Source: Billgrantia desiderata | GTDB taxonomy: Bacteria > Pseudomonadota > Gammaproteobacteria > Pseudomonadales > Halomonadaceae | Direction: 5' to 3' | DNA: 60,511 nucleotides | Assembly (NCBI GenBank): GCA_011742915.1 | Contig: JAAQTN010000033.1 | Coordinates: 1 to 60,511, forward strand | Shown: piece after piece, positions 51,800 through 60,474 of the stretch | Position numbering within the stretch: position 1 is the first letter of the stretch | How the letters are laid out: each line of letters begins with the position of its first letter | Notes under the pieces: model-generated | Databases searched by the model: none | Told to the model about the DNA's origin: nothing | What the model saw: the letters and a program-made list of their open reading frames with translations, nothing else | Position numbers and translations under genes: made by a program

Positions 51800-52657
51800 T
51801 TACTCCTGATAGGTGACCAGCCGGGCGACGGAGGAGAGCGCGAGGTCGAGCAGCATGCCCACCACGCCGATCACCAGAATCGCGAAGATCACGCTGGTCA
51901 GGTCGAGGTTGTTCCATTCGTTCCACACGAAGTAGCCGATACCGGTGCCACCCACGAGCATTTCGGCGGCCACGATCACCAGCCAGGCAATGCCGATGGA
52001 GATGCGCATGCCGGTGAGGATGGTGGGGGCCGCGGCGGGCAGGATGACCTTGAAGGCCGTCTTCAGCGGCGACAGCTCGTGGGTACGGGCCACGTTGACC
52101 CAGTCGCGGCGCACGCCCGCCACACCGAAGGCAGTGTTTAGCAGCATCGGCCAGATCGAGCAGATGAAGATCACGAAGATGGCCGAGGCCTCGGCGTCGC
52201 GGATGATGAACAGGGCCAGCGGCATCCAGGCCAGCGGCGAGATTGGCCGCAGCACCTGGATATAGGGGTTGAGCGCACGGTACATCAGCGGCGACATGCC
52301 GATCAGAAAGCCCACGGGAATGGCAATCACCGCCGCCATCAGATAGCCGGTGAGTACCCGATAGAGCGAATAGCCGAGCTGAATGCCGATGCCCTTGTCG
52401 TTGGGGCCGGCGTCGTAGAAGGGATTGGAGAGTTCGACCCAGGCACGCTCGAGAATCGCCGAGGGCGGCGGTACCCGTGCCGTTTCGTCGGCGCCGCCCA
52501 TCAGCAGCTCGTATTCGCTGAGCTCCTCGCCTCCGCCCAGCACGGGGGCGCGGTCGAGGCCCTCCCACAGCCCCAGGCCCACGACCAGCAGCAGCACGGC
52601 CAGCAGCGTGGCTCGGGCGTTCAGGCTAAGTTTCCATTCGGTGGTGGTGCGGTCCAT
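51800..52657 (-). CDS. cynB: ABC transporter permease (CynB/NrtB type)
   Basis: A 285-aa inner-membrane permease. The first helix is ATLLAVLLLVVGLGLWEGL, followed by five more and the EAA-like loop VARTHELSPLKTAFKVILPAAAPTIL. WLVIVAAEMLVGGTGIGYFVWNEWN near the C-terminus is characteristic of NrtB/SsuC-type permeases. It would import cyanate (and possibly nitrate or thiocyanate-like anions) with CynA and CynD. One base separates it from cynA. Confidence 0.92.
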   Translation of the reverse strand: MDRTTTEWKLSLNARATLLAVLLLVVGLGLWEGLDRAPVLGGGEELSEYELLMGGADETARVPPPSAILERAWVELSNPFYDAGPNDKGIGIQLGYSLYRVLTGYLMAAVIAIPVGFLIGMSPLMYRALNPYIQVLRPISPLAWMPLALFIIRDAEASAIFVIFICSIWPMLLNTAFGVAGVRRDWVNVARTHELSPLKTAFKVILPAAAPTILTGMRISIGIAWLVIVAAEMLVGGTGIGYFVWNEWNNLDLTSVIFAILVIGVVGMLLDLALSSVARLVTYQE

Positions 52658-52658
52658 G

Positions 52659-54101
52659 TCAGCTCCTCCTCAGCGCGAAGCTCTCGACATAGGCCTCGGG
52701 CTCGGTGTAGTCGAAGGTCTTGCCCATGATCTCGAACCGGCGGGCGTTCTCTTCCGGGGCGTCGTAGCCCAGTTCGCGCATTACCTCGCGGGCATCGGTG
52801 GCGAGATAGACGTCGCGGGCTACCCGCTGGTAGTCCACGTCGCCATCGATGTAGCCCCAGCGCTTCATCTGGGTGAGGATCCACACCGCCATGGAGTGCC
52901 AGGGGAAGGGGTCGAAATCGATGCGGTCGGGCACGTTCTGCACGTTGCCCAGGCCGTCGGCGAAGCGCCCGGTGAGCACCTGCTCGATCACCGTTACCGG
53001 CTGGTTGAGATAGGCGGCGGGGGCGATGGCCTCGGCGATCTCGGCGCGGTTGGCCGGATCGGAGGAGTACTGGGTGGCATCGACGATGGCGCGCAGCAGG
53101 GCGCCATAGGTGTTGGGGTTCTCGCGAGCGAAGCGCGCGCTGGTGGCGAAGGCGCAGCACGGGTGGCCGTCCCAGATCTCCTTGGTCAGCAAATGGATGA
53201 AGCCGATCCGCTCATAGACCGCGCGCTGGTTGAACGGGTCGGGAGAGAGGAAACCGTCGATGTTGCCGGCGCGCAGGTTGGCGACCATCTCAGGCGGCGG
53301 GATGACGCGAATCTGGATGTCCCGATCCGGATCGAGACCGTGCTCGGCCACGTAGTAGCGCAGCAGGAAGTTGTGCATCGAGTACTCGAAGGGCACGCCG
53401 AAGGTGAAGCCGCGCCACTGCGCGGGGTCGCGCTTGTCCTGATGGTCGTTGTGCAGCACGATCGCCTGGCCGTTGACGTTCTCGATGGCCGGGGCAACGA
53501 AGTGCCGCGAACTGGAGCCGGCGCCCAGGGTCATGGCCAGCGGCATCGGCGTCAGCATGTGGGCGGCGTCGTAGTTGTCGTTGAGCGAGTTGTCGCGGAT
53601 CAGCGCCCAGCCGGCGGTCTTGATCACGTTGACGTCGAGGCCGTAGCGCTCGTAGAAGCCCATGGGGTGGGCCATGATGATCGGCGTGGCGCAGGTGATG
53701 GGGATGAAGCCCACGTCCAGGCGGGTCTTCTCCAGCGGGCCGAGGTCCTCCTTGACGGCCGCCTTGATGGCGTCCATCGGGAACAGGGTGGCCAGGGCCG
53801 CGGCCACGGTGCCGCCCCCCACCAGCTTCATGAACTGGCGGCGGTGCATGTCGCTGTGGCCGAAGATGCCGCGCACCAGGGCGCTCTCCACCACCCGGTC
53901 CATCATCTCCTCGCTGTCGCGCGGCGCCCCGGTGGCAGCGGGGGCCTCGTCGGCGCGGCGACTGGCCGAGGGAGGCGTCGAGGGAGAGGAAGAAGCAGGG
54001 GAGTGCGCATCCGCGCAGGTCTTGCAGCCACAGTCGCGTCCATGGACCAGGGATTGCCGGTGATCGAAGGGGTTACCCAGACTGCTGTGGTCGTTGTTCA
54101 T
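52659..54101 (-). CDS. cynA: Cyanate/nitrate-type ABC substrate-binding protein, Tat-exported
   Basis: A 480-aa protein of the NrtA/CmpA family. The mature domain has LDVGFIPITCATPIIMAHPMGFYERYGLDV and a typical C-terminal region. The signal is a Tat type, HRRQFMKLVGGGTVAAALATL, but it lies near residue 85. It is preceded by an unusual 80-residue N-terminus with Cys (GCKTCADAH), also found on some NrtA-like proteins. The ATG at 54101 is the first in frame; a start at an internal Met nearer the Tat motif is possible. It is the first gene of the operon. Confidence 0.9.
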   Translation of the reverse strand: MNNDHSSLGNPFDHRQSLVHGRDCGCKTCADAHSPASSSPSTPPSASRRADEAPAATGAPRDSEEMMDRVVESALVRGIFGHSDMHRRQFMKLVGGGTVAAALATLFPMDAIKAAVKEDLGPLEKTRLDVGFIPITCATPIIMAHPMGFYERYGLDVNVIKTAGWALIRDNSLNDNYDAAHMLTPMPLAMTLGAGSSSRHFVAPAIENVNGQAIVLHNDHQDKRDPAQWRGFTFGVPFEYSMHNFLLRYYVAEHGLDPDRDIQIRVIPPPEMVANLRAGNIDGFLSPDPFNQRAVYERIGFIHLLTKEIWDGHPCCAFATSARFARENPNTYGALLRAIVDATQYSSDPANRAEIAEAIAPAAYLNQPVTVIEQVLTGRFADGLGNVQNVPDRIDFDPFPWHSMAVWILTQMKRWGYIDGDVDYQRVARDVYLATDAREVMRELGYDAPEENARRFEIMGKTFDYTEPEAYVESFALRRS

Positions 54102-54190
54102 GGTCGTCTCGCTTCGCTAGTGCAGGGGAAGGCCTGTCATGCGCCAGCCTGGTGCAGAAATGCTGCTCGCTGGCCGTTCACCCTGAATAC

Positions 54191-54206
54191 TGCGAGGCCC
54201 GTGCCA
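54191..54206 (-). promoter_or_regulatory. Sigma-54 (-24/-12) promoter of the cyn operon
   Basis: The minus strand reads TGGCACG-GGCC-TCGCA from 54206. The sigma-54 consensus is TGGCACG-N4-TTGCW; only one base differs. The GG and GC dinucleotides have the required spacing. The start point would be near 54180, about 80 bases before the cynA ATG. Confidence 0.75.
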
Positions 54207-54288
54207 TCTTGCGAGATTCCTGAGATACCCGTCGAATTTTCAAACGCTTGGAAATAAATGGCTGACTGGCGAGGGCGCTTCCTGACGG

Positions 54289-54343
54289 TGACGAGATCTC
54301 GTCAATGACGAGATCTCGTTGAAAGATTGGCGATTTCTCGTCA
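54289..54343. promoter_or_regulatory. Three palindromic activator sites (candidate CynF UAS)
   Basis: Site 1, TGACGAGATCTCGTCA (54289-54304), is a perfect 16-bp palindrome. Site 2 (54306-54321) is TGACGAGATCTCGTTG, and site 3 (54328-54343) is TGGCGATTTCTCGTCA. Centres are 17 and 22 bases apart. They lie about 110-160 bases upstream of the predicted sigma-54 start, the usual range for enhancers, and 50-105 bases before the cynF ATG. Confidence 0.65.
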
Positions 54344-54394
54344 TTGGCGCGGGCCTTGTATGGCAGGGATACCCATCGCTGCGAGGCCGTCGCC

Positions 54395-56311
54395 ATGTCC
54401 CAGCCCGATCTCTCCCCGCCCTCCCTCGTCCAGGAGGCCTTCGCCCGGGCGCCCCAGGCGCTGCTGCTCATCGACCCCGTGGCCGACCGCCTGCTCGGCG
54501 CCAATGCCGCGGCCTGCCAGCTGCTGGGTGGCGACAGCGAGGCGCTCGGCGCCCACCCCTTCAGCCATCGCCTGGGGGCCTCGCTGCCGCTGTGGGTCAG
54601 CTTCACCGACGAGGCCCTGAACCGCTCCCCCGCCTGGTCCGACGACCTGGTGGTCCTCGATCTCAAGCGCCAGCCGCGCCATGTGGAGGTGCAGGCCCAG
54701 GCGCTGGCGGGGGGGCGGCTGTTATTGACCCTGGTCGATCGCCAGAAGGCCGAGCAGCGCCGCGCCCGGGCCGACCTGAGGCGACAGCATCGGCGCGGGC
54801 AGGTGGGCTGGGAGCGGGTCGAGCAGGTGTTCGAGCGCATCGAACGCCAGAACCAGCTGATCCTCGGCGCCGCGGGGGAGGGCATCTACGGCCTCGACGC
54901 CGAGGGGCGCACCACCTTCGCCAACCCCGCCGCCGAGCGAATCCTGGGCTGGAGCAGCGAGGATATGGTGGGCCACGACGCTCACCTGCTGTTCCACCAC
55001 ACCCACGCCGACGGCAGCCACTTTCCGGTGCAGCAGTGCCCGATCCATGCCTCCTTCAGCGACGGCCAGGTGCATCGGGTCGATGACGAGGTGTTCTGGC
55101 ACAAGAACGGCGAGGCGGTGCCGGTGGAGTACACCAGCACGCCGATCTTCGAGATGGGGCGCCTGGTGGGGGCCGTGGTGCTCTTCCGCGACATCTCCGA
55201 GCGCAAGCGCGCCGAGCAGCAGCTGCGCGACGCCCTGGCCGAGGTGGAGTCACTGAAGCAGCGCCTGGAACTCGAGAACCAGTACCTTCAGGAAGAGATC
55301 ACGGCCGAGATCAACCATCGCGAGATCGTCGGCGAGAGCCAGGCCGTGGCCCACCTGGTGCGCCAGATCGCGCTGGTGGCGCCGACCGATGCCAACGTGC
55401 TGATCAGCGGCGAGTCGGGGACCGGCAAGGAGCTGATCGCCCGGGCCATCCATGCCGGCGGCGCGCGCGGTGGCCGGCCGCTGATCCGGGTCAACTGCGC
55501 CGCCATCCCCCGCGACCTCTTCGAGAGCGAGTTCTTCGGCCACGTGAAGGGGGCCTTCACCGGGGCGGTCAACGACCGGCCGGGGCGCTTCGAGCTGGCC
55601 GATGGCGGCACCCTGTTCCTCGACGAGGTGGGCGAGATTCCCCTCGAGCTGCAGGGCAAGCTCCTGCGGGTGCTGCAGGAGCAGCAGTTCGAGCGGGTAG
55701 GCGACAACCGCACGCGCCAGGTGGACGTGCGGGTGATCGCCGCCACCAACCGCGAGCTGCGCGAGATGGTCGAGGCGGGCGAGTTTCGCGAGGACCTCTA
55801 CTTCCGCCTCAATGTCTTCCCGATCGCCTCGGTGCCGCTGCGCGAGCGCATCGAGGACGTGCCCCTGCTGGCGCGGCACTTCCTGCTGCGCGCCTGCCAG
55901 AAGTTCAACAAGCCGGGGGTGAGGATACCGCCGGCCCAGCTCGAGGTGCTCAAGCGCTACCCGTGGCCGGGCAATATCCGCGAGCTGGAGAACGTGATCG
56001 AGCGCCAGGTGATCGTGGCCCAGGGGCGCCAGCTGGCCTTCGACGAGCTGAGCCCGGCGGCCGGCGATGAGCGGGTGGCGCCGACGGGCCAGGCGTTCCC
56101 GCCGCCCCGAGAGTCGGCCGAGCCGGACCTTTTGACCGAGCACGAGCTGTCATGCCGCCAGCGCGAGAATGCCCTGGCGGCGCTGCGTGCCAGCGGTGGC
56201 AAGGTGTCGGGGGAGGGCGGGGCCGCCGAGCGGCTGGGCGTGAAACCCACGACCCTGCGCTCGCGCCTCAAGGCCTGGGGGATCGCGCCCCGGGACTACA
56301 GGGCGTCATGA
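54395..56311 (+). CDS. cynF: Sigma-54-dependent activator with PAS domains (CynF-like)
   Basis: A 638-aa regulator starting at [10 protein letters not shown] (ATG 54395, GAGG nine bases upstream). The N-terminal half has PAS-type regions ([21 protein letters not shown] and the PAC part [13 protein letters not shown]). The AAA+ core has Walker A GESGTGKE near residue 339, the sigma-54 loop GAFTGA near 386 and [13 protein letters not shown]. The C-terminus is a Fis-type HTH ([17 protein letters not shown]). It is divergent from cynA. A sigma-54 regulator of this kind, CynF, heads the cynFABDS cluster in Pseudomonas pseudoalcaligenes, as I recall. Confidence 0.9.
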   Translation: MSQPDLSPPSLVQEAFARAPQALLLIDPVADRLLGANAAACQLLGGDSEALGAHPFSHRLGASLPLWVSFTDEALNRSPAWSDDLVVLDLKRQPRHVEVQAQALAGGRLLLTLVDRQKAEQRRARADLRRQHRRGQVGWERVEQVFERIERQNQLILGAAGEGIYGLDAEGRTTFANPAAERILGWSSEDMVGHDAHLLFHHTHADGSHFPVQQCPIHASFSDGQVHRVDDEVFWHKNGEAVPVEYTSTPIFEMGRLVGAVVLFRDISERKRAEQQLRDALAEVESLKQRLELENQYLQEEITAEINHREIVGESQAVAHLVRQIALVAPTDANVLISGESGTGKELIARAIHAGGARGGRPLIRVNCAAIPRDLFESEFFGHVKGAFTGAVNDRPGRFELADGGTLFLDEVGEIPLELQGKLLRVLQEQQFERVGDNRTRQVDVRVIAATNRELREMVEAGEFREDLYFRLNVFPIASVPLRERIEDVPLLARHFLLRACQKFNKPGVRIPPAQLEVLKRYPWPGNIRELENVIERQVIVAQGRQLAFDELSPAAGDERVAPTGQAFPPPRESAEPDLLTEHELSCRQRENALAALRASGGKVSGEGGAAERLGVKPTTLRSRLKAWGIAPRDYRAS

Positions 56312-56321
56312 CGGTCGTGAC

Positions 56322-57236
56322 TTACCCCCTGAGCCTTGCGAGCAGGCGTTGCCACCAGCGGGGGGCGGGTGCATCCGGCGGTGCCGGCATCAGGGTCTCT
56401 CTCGGCCGGTCGAGGAAGTCGGCGATGGGGTCGACCTGGCTCGCCCGGTCGAGCATGGGGGCGTGGCCACAGCCGGGCACCTCCAGCGTGACCAGGCCCG
56501 GCTGGGCCTTGGCCATCTTCGCCACGCTGTCCCGGCGCAGCAGCGGGGAGTCGGCGCCGCGCACCACCATCAGCGGGCAGCGGATGGCGCGCCAGTCGGC
56601 CCAGGTGTCGCGGGGGGTGTCGTGGATGAATTGCTCGCCGATGCGCGGATCAAAGTGGTAGGTCCAGCTGCCGTCGGGCAGACGGCGTGCGCTGCCCAGG
56701 GCCAGCCGCCGCCAGGCGTCGTCGCTGTCGATGCCGAACCCGACATAGTGGCGGCGCAGCTCGGCCTCCAGGTCGCCGAAGCGGGTGAAGCGGTGGGGGG
56801 CGGCGAAGTAGCGGCCCAGGTCGGCCAGCCCCTGGGGGTCGAGCTCCGGGCCGACGTCGTTGAGCACCAGCCGCTCGAGGCGCGGGGCCGTCTCGGGATC
56901 CGCCGCGAGCAGCATGCCGATCAGCCCGCCCATGGAGGTGCCCACCCAGGGCACGCGCTCGAGCCCGAAGTGGTCGAGCAGGGCGATGGCCAGGGCCGTG
57001 TAGCGCGCATAGAGGTAGTCGTGGGCGGGGAAGAGCGGCCAGCCCGACAGGCCACGCCCCGGCGTGTCGGGGGCGATGACGCGCCAGCCGGGGCCCAGCG
57101 CCCGGGCGAAGTCCTCGAAATCGCCGCCGTGGCGGGCCAGGCCGTGCCAGGCCACGACCGTCCGGGGGACCTCGGGGTGCCAGATGCGCACCGCGACCTC
57201 CAGCTGTTCGACCCTCACCAGTTCCAGCGCATCCAT
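56322..57236 (-). CDS. Alpha/beta hydrolase
   Basis: A 304-aa enzyme starting at MDALELVRVEQ (ATG 57236), preceded by AGGAG and AAGG. The catalytic triad is visible: nucleophile Ser in VGTSMGGLIG, Asp in VVRGADSPLL and His in PGCGHAPML. VVAWHGLARHGGDFE holds the oxyanion HG. The substrate is unknown. It is convergent with cynF, with only 10 bases between the ends. A -10 element (TATAAT, 57340-57335) is seen upstream on its strand without a clear -35. Confidence 0.88.
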   Translation of the reverse strand: MDALELVRVEQLEVAVRIWHPEVPRTVVAWHGLARHGGDFEDFARALGPGWRVIAPDTPGRGLSGWPLFPAHDYLYARYTALAIALLDHFGLERVPWVGTSMGGLIGMLLAADPETAPRLERLVLNDVGPELDPQGLADLGRYFAAPHRFTRFGDLEAELRRHYVGFGIDSDDAWRRLALGSARRLPDGSWTYHFDPRIGEQFIHDTPRDTWADWRAIRCPLMVVRGADSPLLRRDSVAKMAKAQPGLVTLEVPGCGHAPMLDRASQVDPIADFLDRPRETLMPAPPDAPAPRWWQRLLARLRG

Positions 57237-57346
57237 GGCCTTGCTCTCCTGTTTGTCACGATGGTCTGCGTGGCTTGCCAAGCCACCCTCGCGGCAGCTT
57301 AGCGGCGAGCCGGGCCCGGGTCGAGGCGATAAAAATTATACAAATA

Positions 57347-57375
57347 TTGATATGTGTCGATTTGCTGTCTAATAT
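57347..57375 (+). promoter_or_regulatory. Sigma-70 promoter of the candidate small RNA
   Basis: TTGATA (57347-57352), a 17-base spacer and TAATAT (57370-57375). Both hexamers are close to consensus with ideal spacing. The start would be near 57381. Confidence 0.6.
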
Positions 57376-57380
57376 TTTCC

Positions 57381-57480
57381 TCGAGGGAACCTCAGCCCTC
57401 GGCTTGAAATGACCTGTTCCTTGTTTCAAGTCCCGTCTGTACCAACCCTGCTTTACCGCCCCGCCCCGGGCGGTTTTTTT
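57381..57480 (+). ncRNA. Candidate small RNA of about 100 nt
   Basis: It begins at a good sigma-70 promoter and ends at a strong terminator. The 57237-57625 gap contains no coding frame with support. Three stem-loops are predicted by eye: CGAGGG (57382-57387) with CCCTCG (57396-57401); CTTGAAA (57403-57409) with TTTCAAG (57424-57430); and the terminator ACCGCCC (57455-57461) with GGGCGGT (57468-57474) plus TTTTTT. Loops and the single-stranded region between hairpins 2 and 3 are C/U-rich (ACCTC, CCTGTTCCTT, ACCAACCC), as in sRNAs that bind SD regions. I do not recognise a known family. Confidence 0.55.
57455..57480 (+). terminator. Rho-independent terminator of the small RNA
   Basis: ACCGCCC (57455-57461) and GGGCGGT (57468-57474) form a 7-bp stem with loop CGCCCC, followed by six or more Ts. 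It insulates the RND operon promoter downstream. Confidence 0.85.
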
Positions 57481-57517
57481 CTGGCCGGAAGGGGGTGGCA
57501 GGGCGAAAAGCCGCTAG

Positions 57518-57543
57518 TATACATACATGGATGTAGCTATAAT
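57518..57543 (+). promoter_or_regulatory. AcrR/TtgR-like operator overlapping the RND operon -10
   Basis: TATACATACAT (57518-57528) and ATGTAGCTATA (57531-57541) form an inverted repeat matching at 9 of 11 with a GG spacer. The ACATACAT/ATGTA layout is typical of TetR-family AcrR/TtgR operators. A perfect -10 hexamer TATAAT occupies 57538-57543, so a bound repressor would block it. No TetR-family gene is in the window. Confidence 0.55.
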
Positions 57544-57625
57544 CCCTGCCTGTTTTCGACCCGCGCGCCGGCGTTTCCCCCCAGTTGCCGGGCCCCTGAC
57601 GAGATCACCCAGAGTGGAGACTTCC

Positions 57626-58882
57626 ATGCGATTGGCACCCCAGAAGGGGCACAGGCCCCTGAGAATCCTGGCCCTGGCCGGCCTGATGGCCGTTGGGCTG
57701 TCCGCCTGCGGGCAGGACAACGATCAGGCCGGAGCCCCCGGCGGCGGTAGCGGCGACCGCCCGCCGCCCCCGGTCGTCGTGGTGGGGGTAGAGCCGCGCA
57801 GCGTCGAGGTGATCCAGGAGTATGCGGCCCGCGCACGGGGTTCCCGCGAGGTGGAGGTACGAGCCCGGGTCGACGGCATCCTCGAGGAGCGCCTCTACAC
57901 CGAGGGCCAGATGGTCAGCGAGGGGGATGCGCTGTTCCGCATCGATAGCGAGCCCTACGAGATTGCCCTCAAGCGCGCCGAGGCGGAGCGGGCCAACGCC
58001 CGCGCCGAGCTCAACCAGGCCAACCGCGAGTGGCAGCGAATCTCCACCCTGTTCAACCAGAATGCGGTCAGCGAGCGCGAGCGCGACAGCGCCCTCTCCG
58101 CGCGTGAGCTCGCCCAGGCGCGTCTGGCGCTGGCCGAGGCCGGCGTGGCCAATGCCGAGCTCAACCTCAGCTACACCGAGGTGCGTGCTCCCCTGGCCGG
58201 GTTGACCGGGCTTGAGAGTTTCCCCGAGGGCAGCCTGATCGACCGCGGCACCCTGCTGACCACGGTGACCCAGCAGGACCCGATCCACGTGCGCTTCTCG
58301 CTGCCCGAGCGCGATGCCGCCCTGCAGCGTGCCGCCCGCCGCGCCATGAGCGATGCCCAGGCGGAGGCCCCCCGCGAAGCCTGGCTGACCCTGCCCGACG
58401 GCAGCGAGTACGGCGAGCGCGGCCAGATCGACTTCACCGACAGCACCATCGATCCGCGCACCGGCAGCGTCTCGGCGCGGGCCGTCTTCCCCAACCCGGA
58501 GGGCCTGGTGGTACCGGGCCAGTTCGTGCGTGTGCGGGTACTGGTACAGGAGCTCGACGATGTCTTCCTGGTGCCCCAGGAGGCGGTCGGCCAGGGCCCC
58601 CGCGGTCCGCGCATCTTCGTGGTGGCCGATGATCAGGCCCACGCCAGGGATGTTGAACTGGGCCCCATCGTCGACAACCGCCAGGTGGTGCTCTCGGGCC
58701 TCGAGGCCGGCGACCGCATCGTGATCAGCGGCCTCATGATGCTGCAGGACGGCATGCCGGTTCAGCCGAGCGAAGTGGAGTCCGCCGACGAGGCGAACCT
58801 GGACGAGACGGCCGCCGAGGCTGACCCTGACGCCGACGATGAAGCCGACGACGTGGCTGCTGACGCCAACGAGGAGGCATGA
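57626..58882 (+). CDS. RND efflux periplasmic adaptor (AcrA/MexA type)
   Basis: A 418-aa lipoprotein starting at the ATG at 57626, with a lipobox LSACG near residue 32. It has the membrane-fusion layout: VEVRARVDGILEERLYTEGQMVSEGDALFRID (lipoyl half), coiled-coil hairpin, LSYTEVRAPLAGLTGL, beta-barrel and the C-terminal VVDNRQVVLSGLEAGDRIVISG. The last 35 residues are Asp/Glu/Ala-rich. It links the RND pump to an outer-membrane channel for drug or organic-compound efflux. Its stop overlaps the pump start (ATGATG). Confidence 0.92.
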   Translation: MRLAPQKGHRPLRILALAGLMAVGLSACGQDNDQAGAPGGGSGDRPPPPVVVVGVEPRSVEVIQEYAARARGSREVEVRARVDGILEERLYTEGQMVSEGDALFRIDSEPYEIALKRAEAERANARAELNQANREWQRISTLFNQNAVSERERDSALSARELAQARLALAEAGVANAELNLSYTEVRAPLAGLTGLESFPEGSLIDRGTLLTTVTQQDPIHVRFSLPERDAALQRAARRAMSDAQAEAPREAWLTLPDGSEYGERGQIDFTDSTIDPRTGSVSARAVFPNPEGLVVPGQFVRVRVLVQELDDVFLVPQEAVGQGPRGPRIFVVADDQAHARDVELGPIVDNRQVVLSGLEAGDRIVISGLMMLQDGMPVQPSEVESADEANLDETAAEADPDADDEADDVAADANEEA

Positions 58883-60474
58883 TGCTCAGGTTCTTCATTG
58901 ATCGGCCGATCTTCGCCTCGGTCATCTCCATCATCATCGTGCTGGTCGGCATGGCGGCGCTGCGTGCCCTGCCGGTGGAGCAGTACCCCGACGTGGTGCC
59001 GCCCCAGGTAGTGGTGCAGGCCAGCTATCCGGGTGCCAGCGCCGAGGTGATCGCCGAGGCGGTGGCCGCGCCGCTGGAGCAGGAGATCAACGGCGTCGAC
59101 GACATGCTCTACATGGAATCGACCTCCACCGATGCCGGTAGCCTGCAGATCATCATCTCCTTCGCGATGGGCACCGACCCCGATCAGGCTGCCATCAACG
59201 TCAACAACCGCGTCCAGGCCGCCACCGCGCGGCTGCCCCAGCAGGTGCGTGATCAGGGCGTGCGCGTCGAAGCCCGCTCCAACAATATCCTGATGGTGCC
59301 GGTGCTGTTCTCGCCGGACGGCAGCCGCGACGTGCTGTTCATGTCCAACTACGCGCTGCTCAACGTGCTCGACGAGCTGGTGCGGATTCCTGGGGTGGGC
59401 GACGCCTCGCTGTTCGGGGCCCAGGACTACTCGATGCGTGTCTGGCTCAGCCCCGACAAGCTGGCCCAGTATGACCTGACGCCCAACGACGTGGCCGCGG
59501 CGATCCGCGAGCAGAACGCCCAGTTCGCCGCCGGCAGCCTCGGCGCCGAGCCCTCGCCCCCGGGGCAGGCCTTCACCTTCACGGTGACCACCCAGGGCCA
59601 GCTCTCCGATCCCGAGGAGTTCGAGGCCATCATCCTGCGCGCCGAGCAGGATGGCAGCACCCTGCGCCTGGGGGACGTGGCTCGCGCCGAGCTGGGTTCT
59701 CAGAACTACGCCTTCTCGGCCACCTACAACGGCCAGGACGCGGTGCCTATGGGAATCTATCTTCAGCCGGGGGCCAATGCCCTGGAGACCGCCACCGCGG
59801 TTCGCGAGGCGCTGGAGGATCTCTCCTCCCGCTTCCCTGAGGGTCTCTCCTACACCGTTCCCTACGACACCACCGAGTTCGTGGAGATCTCCATCCGCGA
59901 GGTGTTCATCACCCTGTTGGTCGCCGTGGCGCTGGTGGTGGCGGTGACCTTCGTCTTCCTGCAGCACTGGCGCGCCACCCTGATCCCGGTGGCGGCGATT
60001 CCGGTGTCGCTGATCGGCACCTTCGCCGGCATGCTCGCCTTCGGCTTCTCGGTCAACCTGCTGACGCTGTTTGGCCTGGTGCTGGCCATCGGCATCGTGG
60101 TGGACAACGCCATCATCGTGCTGGAGAACGTCGACCGGCTGATCAACGAGCAGGGCATGAAGGCCCGCGAGGCCTCCATCGAGACTATGAAGCAGGTGGC
60201 CGGCGCGGTGGTCTCCTCCACCCTGGTGCTGGTGGCGGTGTTCGCGCCGGTGACCTTCCTGGGGGGGCTGACCGGCGAGCTTTACCGGCAGTTCGCGGTG
60301 ACCATCGCGGTCTCCGTGGTGGTCTCCGGCGTGGTGGCGTTGACCCTGACGCCCGCCATGTGCGCCCTGCTGCTCGACAAGCAGTCCCACACCGTGGCCA
60401 AGCCCTTCCAGTGGTTCAATGCCGGCTTCGAACGGTTACTAATGGGTTCGAAAGTAAGCGAACATCATTTATAA
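58879..60474 (+). pseudogene. RND multidrug efflux pump (AcrB/MexB-like), truncated to about half
   Basis: An open frame of 531 aa that matches the first half of an AcrB-type pump (normally about 1030-1050 aa). It opens MMLRFFIDRPIFASVISIIIVLVG and has the first periplasmic loops (SYPGASAEVIAEAVAAPLEQEI) and helix-4 Asp residues in GIVVDNAIIVLENV. It ends at VSEHHL-stop, a few residues after the conserved PFQWFNAGFERL. The last six to eight codons look foreign and AT-rich. The rest of the pump should lie beyond the window if this is an insertion. As it stands the pump is non-functional. Confidence 0.85.

Noticed and set aside
57420..57444. TTCAAGT followed by CCA, resembling a tRNA T-loop and 3' end
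   Set aside because: The flanking 5 bases do not pair as a T-stem, and no matching acceptor strand lies about 70 bases upstream.
58762..60390. 542-codon frame opposite the RND pump gene
   Set aside because: It is His/Gly/Arg-rich antisense shadow with no domain.
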